A stretch of 64,000 nucleotides of DNA from Amoebophrya sp. A120 (taxonomy: Eukaryota; Sar; Dinophyceae; Syndiniales; Amoebophryaceae): contig CAJINV010000014.1 in the NCBI GenBank assembly GCA_905178155.1, forward strand, positions 592,116-656,115. The letters run 5' to 3'. The notes beneath the pieces are model-generated. The model ran no database searches and had not been told where the DNA came from. It saw only the letters and a program-made list of their open reading frames with translations. Position 1 is the first letter of the stretch. Each line of letters opens with the position of its first letter. Below, in pieces: positions 20,729-30,775 of this stretch. The position numbers were made by a program, and so were the translations under genes.

Positions 20729-21240
20729 CTAGGCCTCGGTACGGTCTCGGTTCGTCGTGCATGACCTCAATCTGTGAAAACCGCTAACACCAACACTTTT
20801 CTGGTTGATACTTTGTAGCGTAATATTAGGATCCCGCAAAATCAGCTCCAGGAGGCTGTTATGCATTGCAAAAATGTCATCCAGGTCTGAAAGGAGACAG
20901 ACTTGTCATGGATTCTGTGCGACTACCTAGAGCTGCCTCCTTCTCTTTGGCAAAGCCAAGAGCCAGACCACGCGTCTCAGCCAAGCCAAGACCACGTTGC
21001 TCATGAAGCCAGGAGAGGCATTGCTGCGTCGCGCATTACCCCAGACGTCATGGAGCCAGGTCCTCGACCACCAAAACCTACATGACAAACTTCTGCATCC
21101 ATCCAGACCCGAAGTTATTTGCGCGACTTGATAGTTTTTCTGGCGCAATGCCGCATTCGCGTCTACATTAGCGAGAGAGTTTTTGTGGAAGCATATAGTT
21201 TCGTCAGGGGGGGAAATCGACAACCTAGAATAAATGCCTT
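20729..21240 (-). CDS. 3' part of a small split gene
   Basis: The exon before introner A (20,860-21,133) reads NSLANVDANAALRQKN; the exon after it reads SLLELILRDPNITLQSIN and ends at a TAG at 20,729-20,731. The helical Leu-rich sequence looks real, but I could not find the 5' exons or a start. Function unknown. It follows, on the same strand, the gene that stops at 21,522. Confidence 0.4.
20860..21133. mobile_element. Introner, family A
   Basis: Left TATGCATTGCAAAAATGTCA then TCCAGGTCTG; right CATCCAGACCCGAAGTTATTTGCGCGACTTGATA. Flanks GCTGT / GTTTT do not match well. Frame kept across it. Confidence 0.82.
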
Positions 21241-21521
21241 ACGCCACATGCTAATATGTATTGCATGGCGCTATAATGCTAGTGCTATGCGCAAAGTCTT
21301 GATTTTGCGTCGGAGGCCGCGGCAACTGAGCCTGGTCAGAGCTCCTTGTGGAAGAAGTAGCTGAGGAGCATAAAATGCTCAGCTCTGACTGAAGACGAGC
21401 ATGACAAAATCAATCTCAAGGCTCGCAGAGTCTTGTTCCACACACAGCAGACGCCGACTTAGATGAAACTGTGAATCTTCCATGAGTACGACATCATATC
21501 TCTGAAGCATGCCATGAGGAA

Positions 21522-21928
21522 TTATGTCTCTTTTGTCCATTTCCCAAACGCCAGCTCCATAAGCCATGCGGACAAGTCAGACAAAAAAGAGGAGCCATCC
21601 AATTTTATCATGAGTAAAAGCGTACCCCACCACGGCCACCCAGTCTTTGTAGGGGCATAGTCCCCAGGTCCAGCAGAACCAAGGGAAATGCCTCACTCCA
21701 CGGCAGCTCCACATAGAAGCCATTTTATTTTTAGTCTCGTGTTGAAGGACATTTATTTTTATTGTCATGTCGAAATGCAATCAGCAGGATAAGAGAGCTA
21801 ATTTGTGATGGCAAAACATCGACAAGTACTTCCCCTTCCGCAGCCCCTAACAGTAACACTGTAGCTCCACCTTTGTGCATTACTTCTGCTGAAGCCAGCC
21901 GAAGCCTCCGTGGGCACTGGAACGGCAC
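21522..21928 (-). CDS. 3' exons of a split gene
   Basis: The exon at 21,928-21,792 (frame with GGATVLLLGAAEGEVLVDVL) joins, across a family-D-like introner, to KLDGSSFLSDLSAW... and ends at TAA 21,522-21,524. The 5' end is unresolved: it may be a later part of the gene at 22,142-24,017 if the stop there is bypassed by an intron, or a separate gene. Function unknown. Confidence 0.4.
21606..21791. mobile_element. Introner, family D-like
   Basis: Left TATCATGAGTAAAAGCGTAC matches other D ends; the right end ...CAGCAGGATA is poorly matched. No exact duplication. Supported mainly by the left end and frame continuity. Confidence 0.6.
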
Positions 21929-22141
21929 AGGGTCTGAAGTGCGAAAAACATGATAATCACGACGAGCATCTCTACTTTAGTATACTCGGGGGGCTGCAAT
22001 AAAGTGGATTTTGCGACGCGGACGCAATAGCTGTAATCTTCGCGACTTCTATTCCATACATTGCTGTAGTATGCTCGTGTCATGCGGGGTTCGCAATCGG
22101 AATCGGATTCGCAAAACAAAAGCAAAAACTCTGCATTTGCA

Positions 22142-24017
22142 TTATCTTTTTAGGACGCACCTTGACTGCGGGTGAACGGTGGAGAGGTAGTTTTTCCAAA
22201 TGATACACCCAGCTGCAGTTTTAGAAAAGGGATTTGTCGTCCGGCAACTTGCAGCGTTCGTTTCTTCTTCGCCATTACGCTCGCACCAGAACTTTGCCAC
22301 GAGAACGGAAAATTTGCCGAGATTGCTGTCTGGTGCGTCCTCCCACGAAAATGCAGTACTCTCTGCTGATGTTGATATGCCTCGCAAATACGTCTGGGTC
22401 GGGAAGTGTTCATCTCTATTTGTTTTTGCTTTTCATTTTTGTTTTTATCTAAATCTGTATTGCCTGAGCACCAGCAGAAGCTGCAGACTCATTTTTGATA
22501 CGCGGAAAGGGATTTTCCGCGTGCGGGACAGGTATCAACAAGAATAAACGCTATAGAAAATCTGTGATGCTGGGCCTGCGGCATAGTACATCGGAGACGT
22601 CATGGGTCATGCAAGACCAACGTGCATGGCAAATTGTTCTCCGGACAACATCCAGGGCGGGTATTTGCATTGGATAGTAGCTGATCCTGATGGAGCTGCT
22701 GGACAGTATGTTTCGGCAAAGGTTTGCGCGGATTTTGGAAATTTCTGCTCCATCTCCTGCAGGATGCCCTGCACTCGAAGGAATACCGATACGTTTGGAA
22801 GTACCTCAACACTGCTGGTCTTAATCCACGTCGACACCAACGCACTGCAACGGGACAGCGGGCCTGCGCCTTCCCCTCCACCAGCACCAGCATCCGAGGC
22901 CGAGCCTAGTCGCAATGACGAAGTACTATGATTCGGCCCAAGTTGCTGATAAGGAGTAGAAGCGCCAACTGGGTGGAAAGCGACGAGAGATTGGGGAGGT
23001 CCAGGTCCTGTAGCAGGCTGCAGTGATTCTTGCAAATCTTGATGTACTTGGGGTGCTCTAGTACTCTCCTCGCACGCGCCGCCGCAAGCTCCTCCACCCT
23101 GTGTTGTGCCTGCCGCCTGCGCCTCGTCTACTTTCGTCCGCTTCTGATGTTGCTCTTGTTCCTGCTGTAGAAGCGTCGAGGGCTCCGCGTCATGATTTTC
23201 TGCGACTTGTTCTACCGCTGAGGAAATGGCTCTGCCGTCACCAGTAGTCTCCTCCTCCGCGCCCCTTCCGTTGTTGTCGCTGCTCTCGAGGACGGCCGTG
23301 GTCGACGACGCGCTTTCGGCGGTTCGTTCCGAATTGTCTGAAGGAATTGCTTCCCGTCCTCCGTGTCCCCCGCCCCGGGACGAAGGGTCGCGTTCGTACG
23401 CTTGCTGCTCCAGCATGATTGTCGGAACTGCAGCACCCTGATCCGCGGACGCCGTCCTCGTGGTCGTCGTGGTCGTGCCGCCGACCACAAGGCTCTTGGC
23501 CGAGCGATACACCGTCTGCAGCAGGCTCACAGTGCTGTTGAAAATGTAGTGGTCCAGCTCGATCAGAGACTGCTGCAGGGTATCAAATGTAAAAATGTCT
23601 GGGTCTAAACTTGTGATGCTGTCTCTGGATACTGAAAAAATTTGTATTGCATGACCTTACATACCCCTCAACCACAGTCACCCCCTTGACGACCACTGCC
23701 TTTGGGCAGGACCTCGGGGGGATTGGGTCAAGCTCTAACCAGATTTGTATTGCATGACCAGCAAGAGGACTCCAGTTTGTGCGACGCGGACGAGAGGTCA
23801 TTTCTCATGCTGTAGAGGCATCACAAAGCGCTCTAAAAATCTGTGATGCTAAGGCATGCATGACAGACATCGTGGGTCATGGAAAATATGCATGACAAAT
23901 CTAGAAATCTTCCAGACCCAGACATTTTCACATTTGATACAGGGCGGCGCCGGGCACCTCGATGCGCGGAGGCGTGGTGCCAGTCCTCGTCGAGGAGGTG
24001 GCCGACGCCGTTGCCAT
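22142..24017 (-). CDS. Split gene, about 400 residues, Gln/Glu/Gly-rich
   Basis: A likely ATG at 24,017 starts MATASATSSTRTG; an in-frame opening runs further upstream, so the start is uncertain. Exon 1 ends at 23,940, exon 2 is 23,580-22,677 and exon 3 is 22,375-22,142; both joins across family-A introners keep frame. Exon 2 begins with a helix (LIELDHYIFNSTVSLLQTVY), then a long Gln/Glu/Ser/Gly low-complexity part, then a short helical stretch. Exon 3 holds PDSNLGKFSVLVAKFWC, which resembles PDDNLWEFAEGVLQFWC of the gene at 16,827. The apparent C-terminus (…CVLKR) may instead be an intron start (AGGTGCGT). Function unknown. Confidence 0.6.
22376..22676. mobile_element. Introner, family A
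   Basis: Left TATGCCTCGCAAATACGTCT then GGGTCGGGAAG; right CCAGGGCGGGTATTTGCATTGGATA. Eroded flanks. Frame kept from ...PSGSAT to TSAESTAFSW. Confidence 0.83.
23581..23939. mobile_element. Introner, family A
   Basis: Near-perfect 27-base inverted ends, TATCAAATGTAAAAATGTCT... and its mirror ...AGACATTTTCACATTTGATA. Perfect duplication CAGGG. Removal joins ...EVPGAAL to QQSLIELDHY in frame. Confidence 0.95.
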
Positions 24018-24470
24018 GTTCTGCTTCTTCTTTTTCTTGGCGCCGGCAACGCCCACGATACTAGGGAGCCAGGAAGAAGTTGATGAAGTAGAGAGTGAAT
24101 GCCAGCCGATCGTCGAGGAAGACGACAGAAGCAGCAGCAGATGCCTGCTCGGCCTGGTGCTTCTGCGCCCATCAACCACGTTACGACCACAGGGCCGTGG
24201 GGGCATCTTCGTGTTGACGTTGAGCAGCAACATCTTCGCGCCAGTACAACTAGCAGCACCTACAACACGCGCACCCCCAGCTCCCGTAACTTTGATGCTC
24301 CCTACACAGCCACTGGCGCGCCTGCTCGTTGTAGTTAATTCTGCAGCCGGCCGCGGGTGGATTCTGCGCGAACTGTCCGTATGCACTGAAGATGCGTCTG
24401 CTCGCGAACCGTGCCACTGTTCTTCAGTTCGAGTGCTAGGCTCCGAACCAGTTGTCGTTGTCGAGCAATG

Positions 24471-24660
24471 TAGATATATTTTTTTTTGGTTTTTTCTTTT
24501 TTTTTCGGTTGAGTGCTTTTTTTTGGTTTTTTCTTTTTTTCGGTGGAAGTGCAGTATGATGTAGATTATTTTTTTTTTGGTTTTTTCTTTTTCTTCCGGT
24601 TGAGTGTCTTTTTTTGTTTTTTTCTTTTTTTTCGGTGGAAGTGCAATTTATTTTTTGTTG
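24471..24660. repeat. T-rich tandem repeat
   Basis: About four degenerate units of T-runs broken by GG, then TCGGTTGAGTG or TCGGTGGAAGTGCA, roughly 40-60 bases each. It lies upstream of the minus-strand gene starting near 24,017, where a 5' regulatory or transcription-start region would be; that role is a guess. Confidence 0.75.
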
Positions 24661-24844
24661 AAAAGCGAAGTTATATAATATACGTGTACCGCTACCGTAG
24701 TGCCGCTTAAATCAAAAAAAATCTGTCGCCTTTTGTTTTCGTAATTGTAAATTTATAAAAATGCAGTTGTAATTGTAAAGTAAATTCAAATGCTCAGATC
24801 GAATTGGCTCCGTTCTCGTTGTGCGTAGTACTTTTGTCAGCCAA

Positions 24845-25866
24845 TCAAGAGTGTATGTGCAAGCGATTTACTATGACAGCCTCAGGTTGGAAATCCTCAA
24901 AGTGGAAATAATTTGTGACGCAAAAAAACGACTCCAGCTGAAGCGCCATTTGTAGTCGGCGCATCACAAATTTCCTGGGCCCTTAAAGCATGTCTGTCAT
25001 GCAGGTTAAGGAAAAGGGGTGCCCTTCTCTCGTGCTAAGCAGCACTCCAATTCTTCACCCCTAGCAGGACAATAGTCGATCTCCATTGTGTCCTCCGCAA
25101 TATAGTCGCTTTTGCCTTGCATTTCATGCATCACAAATTATTTCCACTTTGAGGATTTCCATTCTGAGGCTTTCATATTTACCCAAGAGAAAACTTGCGA
25201 AATCACTGACGTGAAAGCGCGAGTCCTCCCTTCGTACGCTCCAGTTCCAGATTTTTGAGTTTGACGTGCGCAGGTTATGCGCCTCCGTTCAAAGCTTAAT
25301 CGTTCACAAGCCTAAGAGAAAAGGTATGCACTGCAAAAGTCAAAGCATCGTATTTACTTTGAATTGTAATCTCACGACGACGTCGCAAATGATGATCATT
25401 GTTAATATAATTTAACTTGATTTTTATGCAGCATGACAAAATGACCCGGGCCCAAATTCAATGCCAATGCGTCGTGTCTAATATGCAATTCCTACTAGTA
25501 CAATACTACTTTTGCTTTGTTGCATAAGAGGGATACTCCGTCCTGACTTGAGAAAGAAACCGTAAACGAAGTGTAAAAAGGTAACTCGCTAGGGGAACAA
25601 GAGAGAGCCGACTCTTCAGAAATATCCAAGAAAAAAACTGTCTCAGCCTCAAACTCTATTTTTTTAAATCTTTTATTTGCAGACACAGCGTCGCAAATGA
25701 TTCGCGGACCAGAATATGAATATTTGCACAGTTTCTGGGGTTTTGCTGAGGGCGGTGTAAAGGAGTGTAAAGGGCGCCGTGCCCTTCCTGCCTGTCGAGA
25801 ATCAATGAGATTGAGAAAAATGACAAAAAGCATGAGAAATAAAAAAAAAAAACAAAGCCGCTGCAT
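24845..25866 (-). CDS. Small secreted or membrane protein, paralogue of the gene at 25,961
   Basis: ATG at 25,866 starts a strongly hydrophobic leader (MQRLCFFFLFLMLFVIFLNL), a clear signal sequence. Exon 1 runs to the family-B introner at 25,325-25,526. The frame directly after it meets TAG at 25,312, so the protein may end there at about 120 residues. Alternatively the intron extends to an AG before the exon that reads SFERRRITCARQTQKSG, crosses the family-I introner (24,872-25,177) in frame, and ends at TGA 24,845-24,847. The second reading is favoured because the neighbouring gene has the same FE-RRITCAR stretch. Function unknown. Confidence 0.55.
24872..25177. mobile_element. Introner, family I
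   Basis: About 50-base inverted ends with only a few differences; the core GGAAATCCTCAAAGTGGAAA is identical on both arms. Perfect duplication TTTAC. Removal with one TTTAC gives ...FSWVNRLHIHS then a stop. Confidence 0.93.
25325..25526. mobile_element. Introner, family B
   Basis: Left TATGCACTGCAAAAGTCAA; right ...ACTACTTTTGCTTTGTTGCATA. Flanks AAAGG / AGAGG (4 of 5). The paralogous stretch at about 26,820 has no element at the matching position. Confidence 0.8.
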
Positions 25867-25960
25867 CACGAACAAGCTTCCGCATTACAAGAAGCTGAGA
25901 CTGAGATAGCCTTTTCTGTCGAAGATAAAAAACCACTCATGGGGATGAGCAACGGTTGCG

Positions 25961-27184
25961 TCAAGTCGAGTTCTCTACTTCCGTATTGTTCCCTGAAAAA
26001 ACGTCCAGGTCTGGAAATTTGCGATTCTGACGCTGAGTCGTCACTGAAAACGCGTGGTCATGGGACACCTCGCAAAGAACTGCGCTTCACGAAGCATGAC
26101 AAGTTTTGATGTTTTCTACCTTTTATTCGTCTCACACGTTGGGTAGCGCCGCACCATTCTTTTTGTTTTTACAGACTGTGTTTTGGCATCACCACAAACG
26201 AGGCCAGCAGGCCGTTTACGTTTTCGTGTGTTGTTTTTGTTCTGCTTCATCTCGTGCAACTACACAGATAGATTCTATAAAGGAACTTGTATGCAAGACG
26301 AGCAACGGAAGCTCAACTTTTCCAGACCCAGATAGTCAGACTTTCCAAGCATATTGCTCCACCCGAGGTCGTTGTTCATGTGAAATGAAACGTGTTGTTG
26401 TGTCTCGGCTTCCCGAGTTCGTTGTTGTGTTGAGGTTATCCTGAGTAGAAACTTCCCCACTAAAACATCAGAATTTACATCACGCATAGTCAGTGGCTCT
26501 CAACATCACGTGCTGGCTTCGCATGGAAGACGTAGTTTTGAATCAAAATCAAGATCATACCAGGGCTTGTGGTTGTGATGCAGCATCTGGACTAGCTAGA
26601 CTACACGAATACACTGCATGCCAAAAGCCACTCTTCTTGGCATGCACGAAAATAATTCCAATCTTGACGTCTTCATCAGGAGCAGGTGGGAGGAACGTTT
26701 TTACCCAGGATAGCGGAAGTTTAAGTTTTGTCCGTCGTGTCGTCTGGGACGGTTCGCTGAATGACGCGCGCAGGTTATGCGCCTTGGTTCAAAACTTTTA
26801 CTCCTTCGCGAATGTTGACAGAAGAGGGAACTTCTATCTAGTATCCACAAAAAGGAATTGCGGAAATTAATGTAGTTCTTGGAAACAAGATGTAGAAAGT
26901 GGTTCGATGGAATGAAGGTGTTAGTTGATAAAAATTTGAGGAAGAGTGACCGTTTGTAGTCGCAAAAATGAAAGTGGTTTGAAAGAGAAAAGCTCAATGC
27001 GATTGCGTCTACTCAAGTAAGGGAGGGGTGAGTAAGACGCACGAGATGCTCCGAGTAGCAACCCTACACCTGTAAGAAGTGTGGCGCGTTTCAAAATTTT
27101 GTTTTTGTTCATCGTCACCCTCCTCATGGGGATAAACCAGCTAAAAAAGAAGCTAGAAACGACGACGACAACGAATTTTTGCAT
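25961..27184 (-). CDS. Small secreted or membrane protein, paralogue of the gene at 24,845
   Basis: ATG at 27,184 opens a hydrophobic leader (MQKFVVVVVSSFFFSWFIP) followed by a basic stretch and a second hydrophobic segment. A first exon to about 26,930 and a later exon starting before 26,830 are joined by an intron I could not place. The later exon reads KSFEPRRITCARHSANRPRR, crosses introner D (26,437-26,712), then introner A (25,984-26,352), and ends at TGA 25,961-25,963; both joins keep frame. It lies about 95 bp upstream of the paralogous gene. Function unknown. Confidence 0.5.
25984..26352. mobile_element. Introner, family A (diverged)
   Basis: Left TATTGTTCCCTG...CGTCCAGGTCTGGAAA; right TTTTCCAGACCCAGATAG...TTCCAAGCATA. 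Flanks TTCCG / TTGCT are eroded. Removal gives an in-frame end ...VEQSEVENST and a stop. Confidence 0.72.
26437..26712. mobile_element. Introner, family D
   Basis: Left TATCCTGAGTAGAAACTTCC; right GGAACGTTTTTACCCAGGATA, inverted. Flanks GAGGT / GCGGA are eroded. Frame kept from ...GQNLNFRY to the next short exon. Confidence 0.8.
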
Positions 27185-28102
27185 CAACACGAGGACGTCA
27201 ATGATTTTGGACGAACCGAGCGCTTCTCCAGGGTGCTTTACAAAGGTTTAGGTTTTTTTTGCACGTCGAGGTGAACGAACCGAGAGCCGCTTCGCGAGGA
27301 GCTTTTTCTACTTTGTGCTCATCGTATGTTGCTCAGTTTGTTACATCATCAAAGTGAAATCACGAAAGTAACTGGAGGCAACAGACCGACATGGGGCATT
27401 ACGCTGATAGTTATTTGCACAAGACCCAACAGACGCTGGCTAACATCTTCTACCAGGCCTCCTGTTGGGCTCGCAACCCAGGAGCATTCTGCTGCAAGGA
27501 GTTCTTGCCTTTTTTTGTTTATTTGGGAATCGATCTCGAGTAGCTCCTCTTGCAACTTATCTATGTGACTTCTTTACTCATCGGCGAGGGCCTTGTCTAC
27601 TACTTCTATTCGTAGTGCAAAAAGGAGCTTCGTCTACCTAAAGGCATAGGCAACTGGTGGAACTACTTCTCTGTAAGGACTTGTTTGGCGGGGTTTAGGG
27701 TTTGGGGTTGGGTGGTTGACAGCTTTGAAGTATGTAAGCAAGGAGATAGTTTACAGCTACAGCGCAAATAACCCTGTATATCTATGAAACTATAACTACA
27801 TTATGACTGAGTAATTACCTTGCTTGTGAGGCTGGTCCTCTAGAAATAGAAGGTATAGATGCTTCTGCTGGTATTAGTTTTGGACCATAGTGCGAATAAG
27901 CGTTTTTAGCATATGTTAGTGTTGGAATTTTGCATGTATGTTGAAGTTTAAACTTTCACTTTGTTGATGCAAAAGCAAATTTGACATTGAATGCTTTTTG
28001 ACCTGATCGAGATCGCGCAACAACTTTGAGAATTGAAATAAGGCACACCGATATCGAGATCGAAACTCGTCATGCACATGCTATACTAGTATGACTTTCA
28101 TT
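27185..28102. other. Spacer without a supported gene
   Basis: Short ORFs on both strands look random. It contains a telomere-like GGGTTTAGGGTTTGGGG at about 27,690-27,706. Nothing else recognised. Confidence 0.5.
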
Positions 28103-29243
28103 TTACTTACGTACGCTAGTAAAATTCGGTGTGATGCAGGCTTTCTCTTTTCTTGCAGAAATTATTTCGGAAAATTTTGCGGATCCGCCCTCGCTACGGC
28201 TGCGTTTCGTTCTCTGGAGGAGATGCTCCGCCTGCGTCTCTGCTGGTTGTGGTTGTCGCAACAGCAACATTATCAACTGCAAATACGTTAATATCTGGGT
28301 CCTGGTCCGGAATAGCAAAAAAGCAGATGCTTGTTAAGTATGCGAATTTCGATCTTGTTCTTGCATGGCCCATGCACGTGATCATGTAGTCTAGGGTTCA
28401 CGATTTTTTCCCAGCATGACCACAGGTTTTCATCCCTTTGCGAGGGCGGCGCAATTATCTATGCTTACTCTACTGCAGGAGGGACGAACCTCTTGCTGAA
28501 GATCTTGTTGAAGTCCTAGCATCAACCGGTAGCCTGATGAAGATCAAGTGGACAGAAGCCTTTTCCTTTTCTTGAAATTTCATCTTGATGTCACCCGCCC
28601 TGCATGACAGCTTTGTGCGTCGTTGTGCCTGACAGAGAGCGCCACAACGTCCACCTGATATTGTTTTCGTCTTGACGACCCAGACATGATTTAGTTGCAG
28701 CCTGCATAAGCTTGCAGGAGCCCAAACTCGGCGTAGTCTTAACGAGGATGATCGTCGATGTATCATCTATCCTGAATAAAACCGCACCGCGCCAGTCTTG
28801 TGATGCAAATCTACAATATGCCCGCATTGTCGTGTCTGTCTCATTCACAGCAGCTCCATGTGCTGGAGCATTTTGTGAAAATGCTATCTGGAAATTCGTC
28901 ATGCTCGAATCAGATTTAGGCAGTCGGTTTCTACTTATGCGGTTGCCACAGGGACATACCATTACTGCCCTACAGACCCAAAGTTGTCATGCACGGCAGC
29001 CAAAATCTCTACCTGGCTTGTGTAGCAAAAAATCATCTTCCATTTTTTACTAGAACATTATGGACGCGTGGGAACGTTTTTCCTCAGGATACGTACAGAC
29101 CCTGGCATGACGTTTTTTGAACAGGATTCTTCTCCGCTGGTACAACAGATGCTGGAGCTAGAACTTACTACTATAGTAGAGGCGGCTAACGATGAACCTG
29201 CACCCCTCCCACGTATCATGCAAACCCCAGGGTACATACACAT
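28103..29243 (-). CDS. Split gene, at least 190 residues, function unknown
   Basis: Exons 29,243(?)-29,092, 28,767-28,709 and 28,270-28,103 join in one frame across a family-D and a family-A introner. The first holds ICCTSGEESCSKN, whose DNA is part of a 41-base repeat found again at 30,290. The middle exon reads DDTSTIILVKTTPSLGSCKL, and the last is Gln/Glu/Arg-rich (PQPAETQAEHLLQRTKRSRS). The frame meets TAA at 28,103, but a GTAAGT lies just before it, so the gene may continue by splicing. The 5' end is unknown. Confidence 0.5.
28271..28708. mobile_element. Introner, family A (diverged)
   Basis: Left TATCAACTGCAAATACG...ATATCTGGGTCCTGG; right GACGACCCAGACATGATTTAG...CTGCATA. No exact duplication; frame kept across it. 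Confidence 0.75.
28768..29091. mobile_element. Introner, family D
   Basis: Left TATCCTGAATAAAACCGCAC; right GGGAACGTTTTTCCTCAGGATA, inverted. Flanks do not match exactly. Removal joins ...MPGSVR to DDTSTIIL in frame. Confidence 0.82.
29111..29151. repeat. 41-base direct repeat, copy 1
   Basis: Identical over 41 bases to 30,290-30,330 (starts CGTTTTTTGAACAGG, ends TACAACAGATG). The flanks are unrelated. On the minus strand both copies encode CCTSGEESCSKN in an open frame. Confidence 0.9.
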
Positions 29244-30775
29244 GCATATAGGGGGGACGGGGAAAATCAGCGCTACCCAGGCAGGCCCACCGAAAGTCTT
29301 AAGCCGGCCAATGTAGTAACTTCACGCGCCAGACGGGAGCACACGTCAAACCCTAAACCCTGTCTAAGTTATCATTCTCTTACAACTAGTTTTTTCGTCT
29401 AACCATACAAACTTATTATTTTTTTCATGCATTTCACCTCGGCCGGATTGACGCAGTCACGTAGGCCGGGCTCAACGCAGCAGTCAGGCAGACCTAACCA
29501 CCACGTCGGCCGTAAAACAGATTTGCGTTTGTCAGAAGTTTGCAGGTAGGATAGAGATGAAGAAAACCTTTTGCAGACTAGAGAAGCTAAAAACAAAGCT
29601 CCGAGGAGCTGGGCTGGAATGGACTAGAAGACTATGCTCCGAAGAGCTACGCCGGAGAGGTTTGGAAAAACTATGCTCCGAAGAGCGGACCTGGGGGAGC
29701 TAAAACAAAACTAAACACTTGGACTCTGGCTTTTGATAACTTCTTGTTTAAATTTTTCACAGAAAGGCAAAGCAACAACTTTTTCGAACTCGAGTGCAGT
29801 TTTAGGCGGGGACAAGGCGATACGTATGAGATCCTTGAACGGCTTAACATTTGTGGGCTTTTGCTAGCGTTACAAGGTCACATTTACCACCATAGCATCG
29901 GAACAAGGCGAGCTTGATGGATTCACTGCACTAAGAAAAAGAAGTATGTACATGACATCTGTTTGCTCTCGCGTCAAACGACGTTTTCAGTACGAGGACC
30001 AAGATAAATCATAACTCACTCCTCGGCCCTCCCCCGATGTCAAGGTAATAAAGAAGTTTGATTGTTTAAAAGAAAAAAAAACAAAGCCAAGCCCAGCGTT
30101 AGTTTGACTTTTATCGAGATTAATTATAGCGCTAGATCACGTTCAGTTTTTTTTTGGGAGATTTTTTAGCTTATCGTAACCGTGAGAAGTACAAGATGAT
30201 CGCATCACGTATACCATGGTAAGTGCAAAGCAGCAGGAGATCAAAAAAAAACACAAGCCGCGACCACGTGTCTAAAAAAGGTGGCACGCCGTTTTTTGAA
30301 CAGGATTCTTCTCCGCTGGTACAACAGATGCAGACCCCGTGCAGAACTGCTTTCACCGATGATAATATGCGAGATCTTACACGTCCATCCCGCATCAATG
30401 TAATACGTTTGATTGAAACTCTTATATATATTGCAAAAACTTACTTCGATCTCTATTATCACGCAGGAAGAACTGCGACGGCTCCATTGCAACGCTCAGT
30501 CACGGTTCTTTCTCTTTGCAATAGAAAAAAATGAAAATTCCTCGTTTCGAAGGGGCCCGCTTGATCGTAACAATGTCAAGGGCACTAAAAAGAATCTCTT
30601 CCACACAGTGTGAGTGTTCTTCGTGTTGTCAAAACATTACCATGATTCATAATTTCATTTCGCACAGTCGAGATGTTCTCTAACGGGCATAAACTATAAC
30701 TAAAACAAGTAGACAAACGGAGTTCATAAACTTGTTCTGCTCGATTGCAAAATACCTGTAGAAGATGAAACTCAA
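29244..30775. other. Spacer with one gene fragment
   Basis: No complete gene is seen in 1.5 kb. It contains CAAACCCTAAACCCTG (telomere-like) near 29,348, two copies of ACTATGCTCCGAAGAGC at 29,629 and 29,665, and the second 41-base repeat at 30,290 inside a short minus-strand frame (30,171-30,398) that may be an exon fragment. Confidence 0.5.
30290..30330. repeat. 41-base direct repeat, copy 2
   Basis: Exact copy of 29,111-29,151, same orientation, 1.18 kb away. It lies in a minus-strand open frame (30,171-30,398) that shares only this stretch with the gene at 28,103-29,243. Confidence 0.9.
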
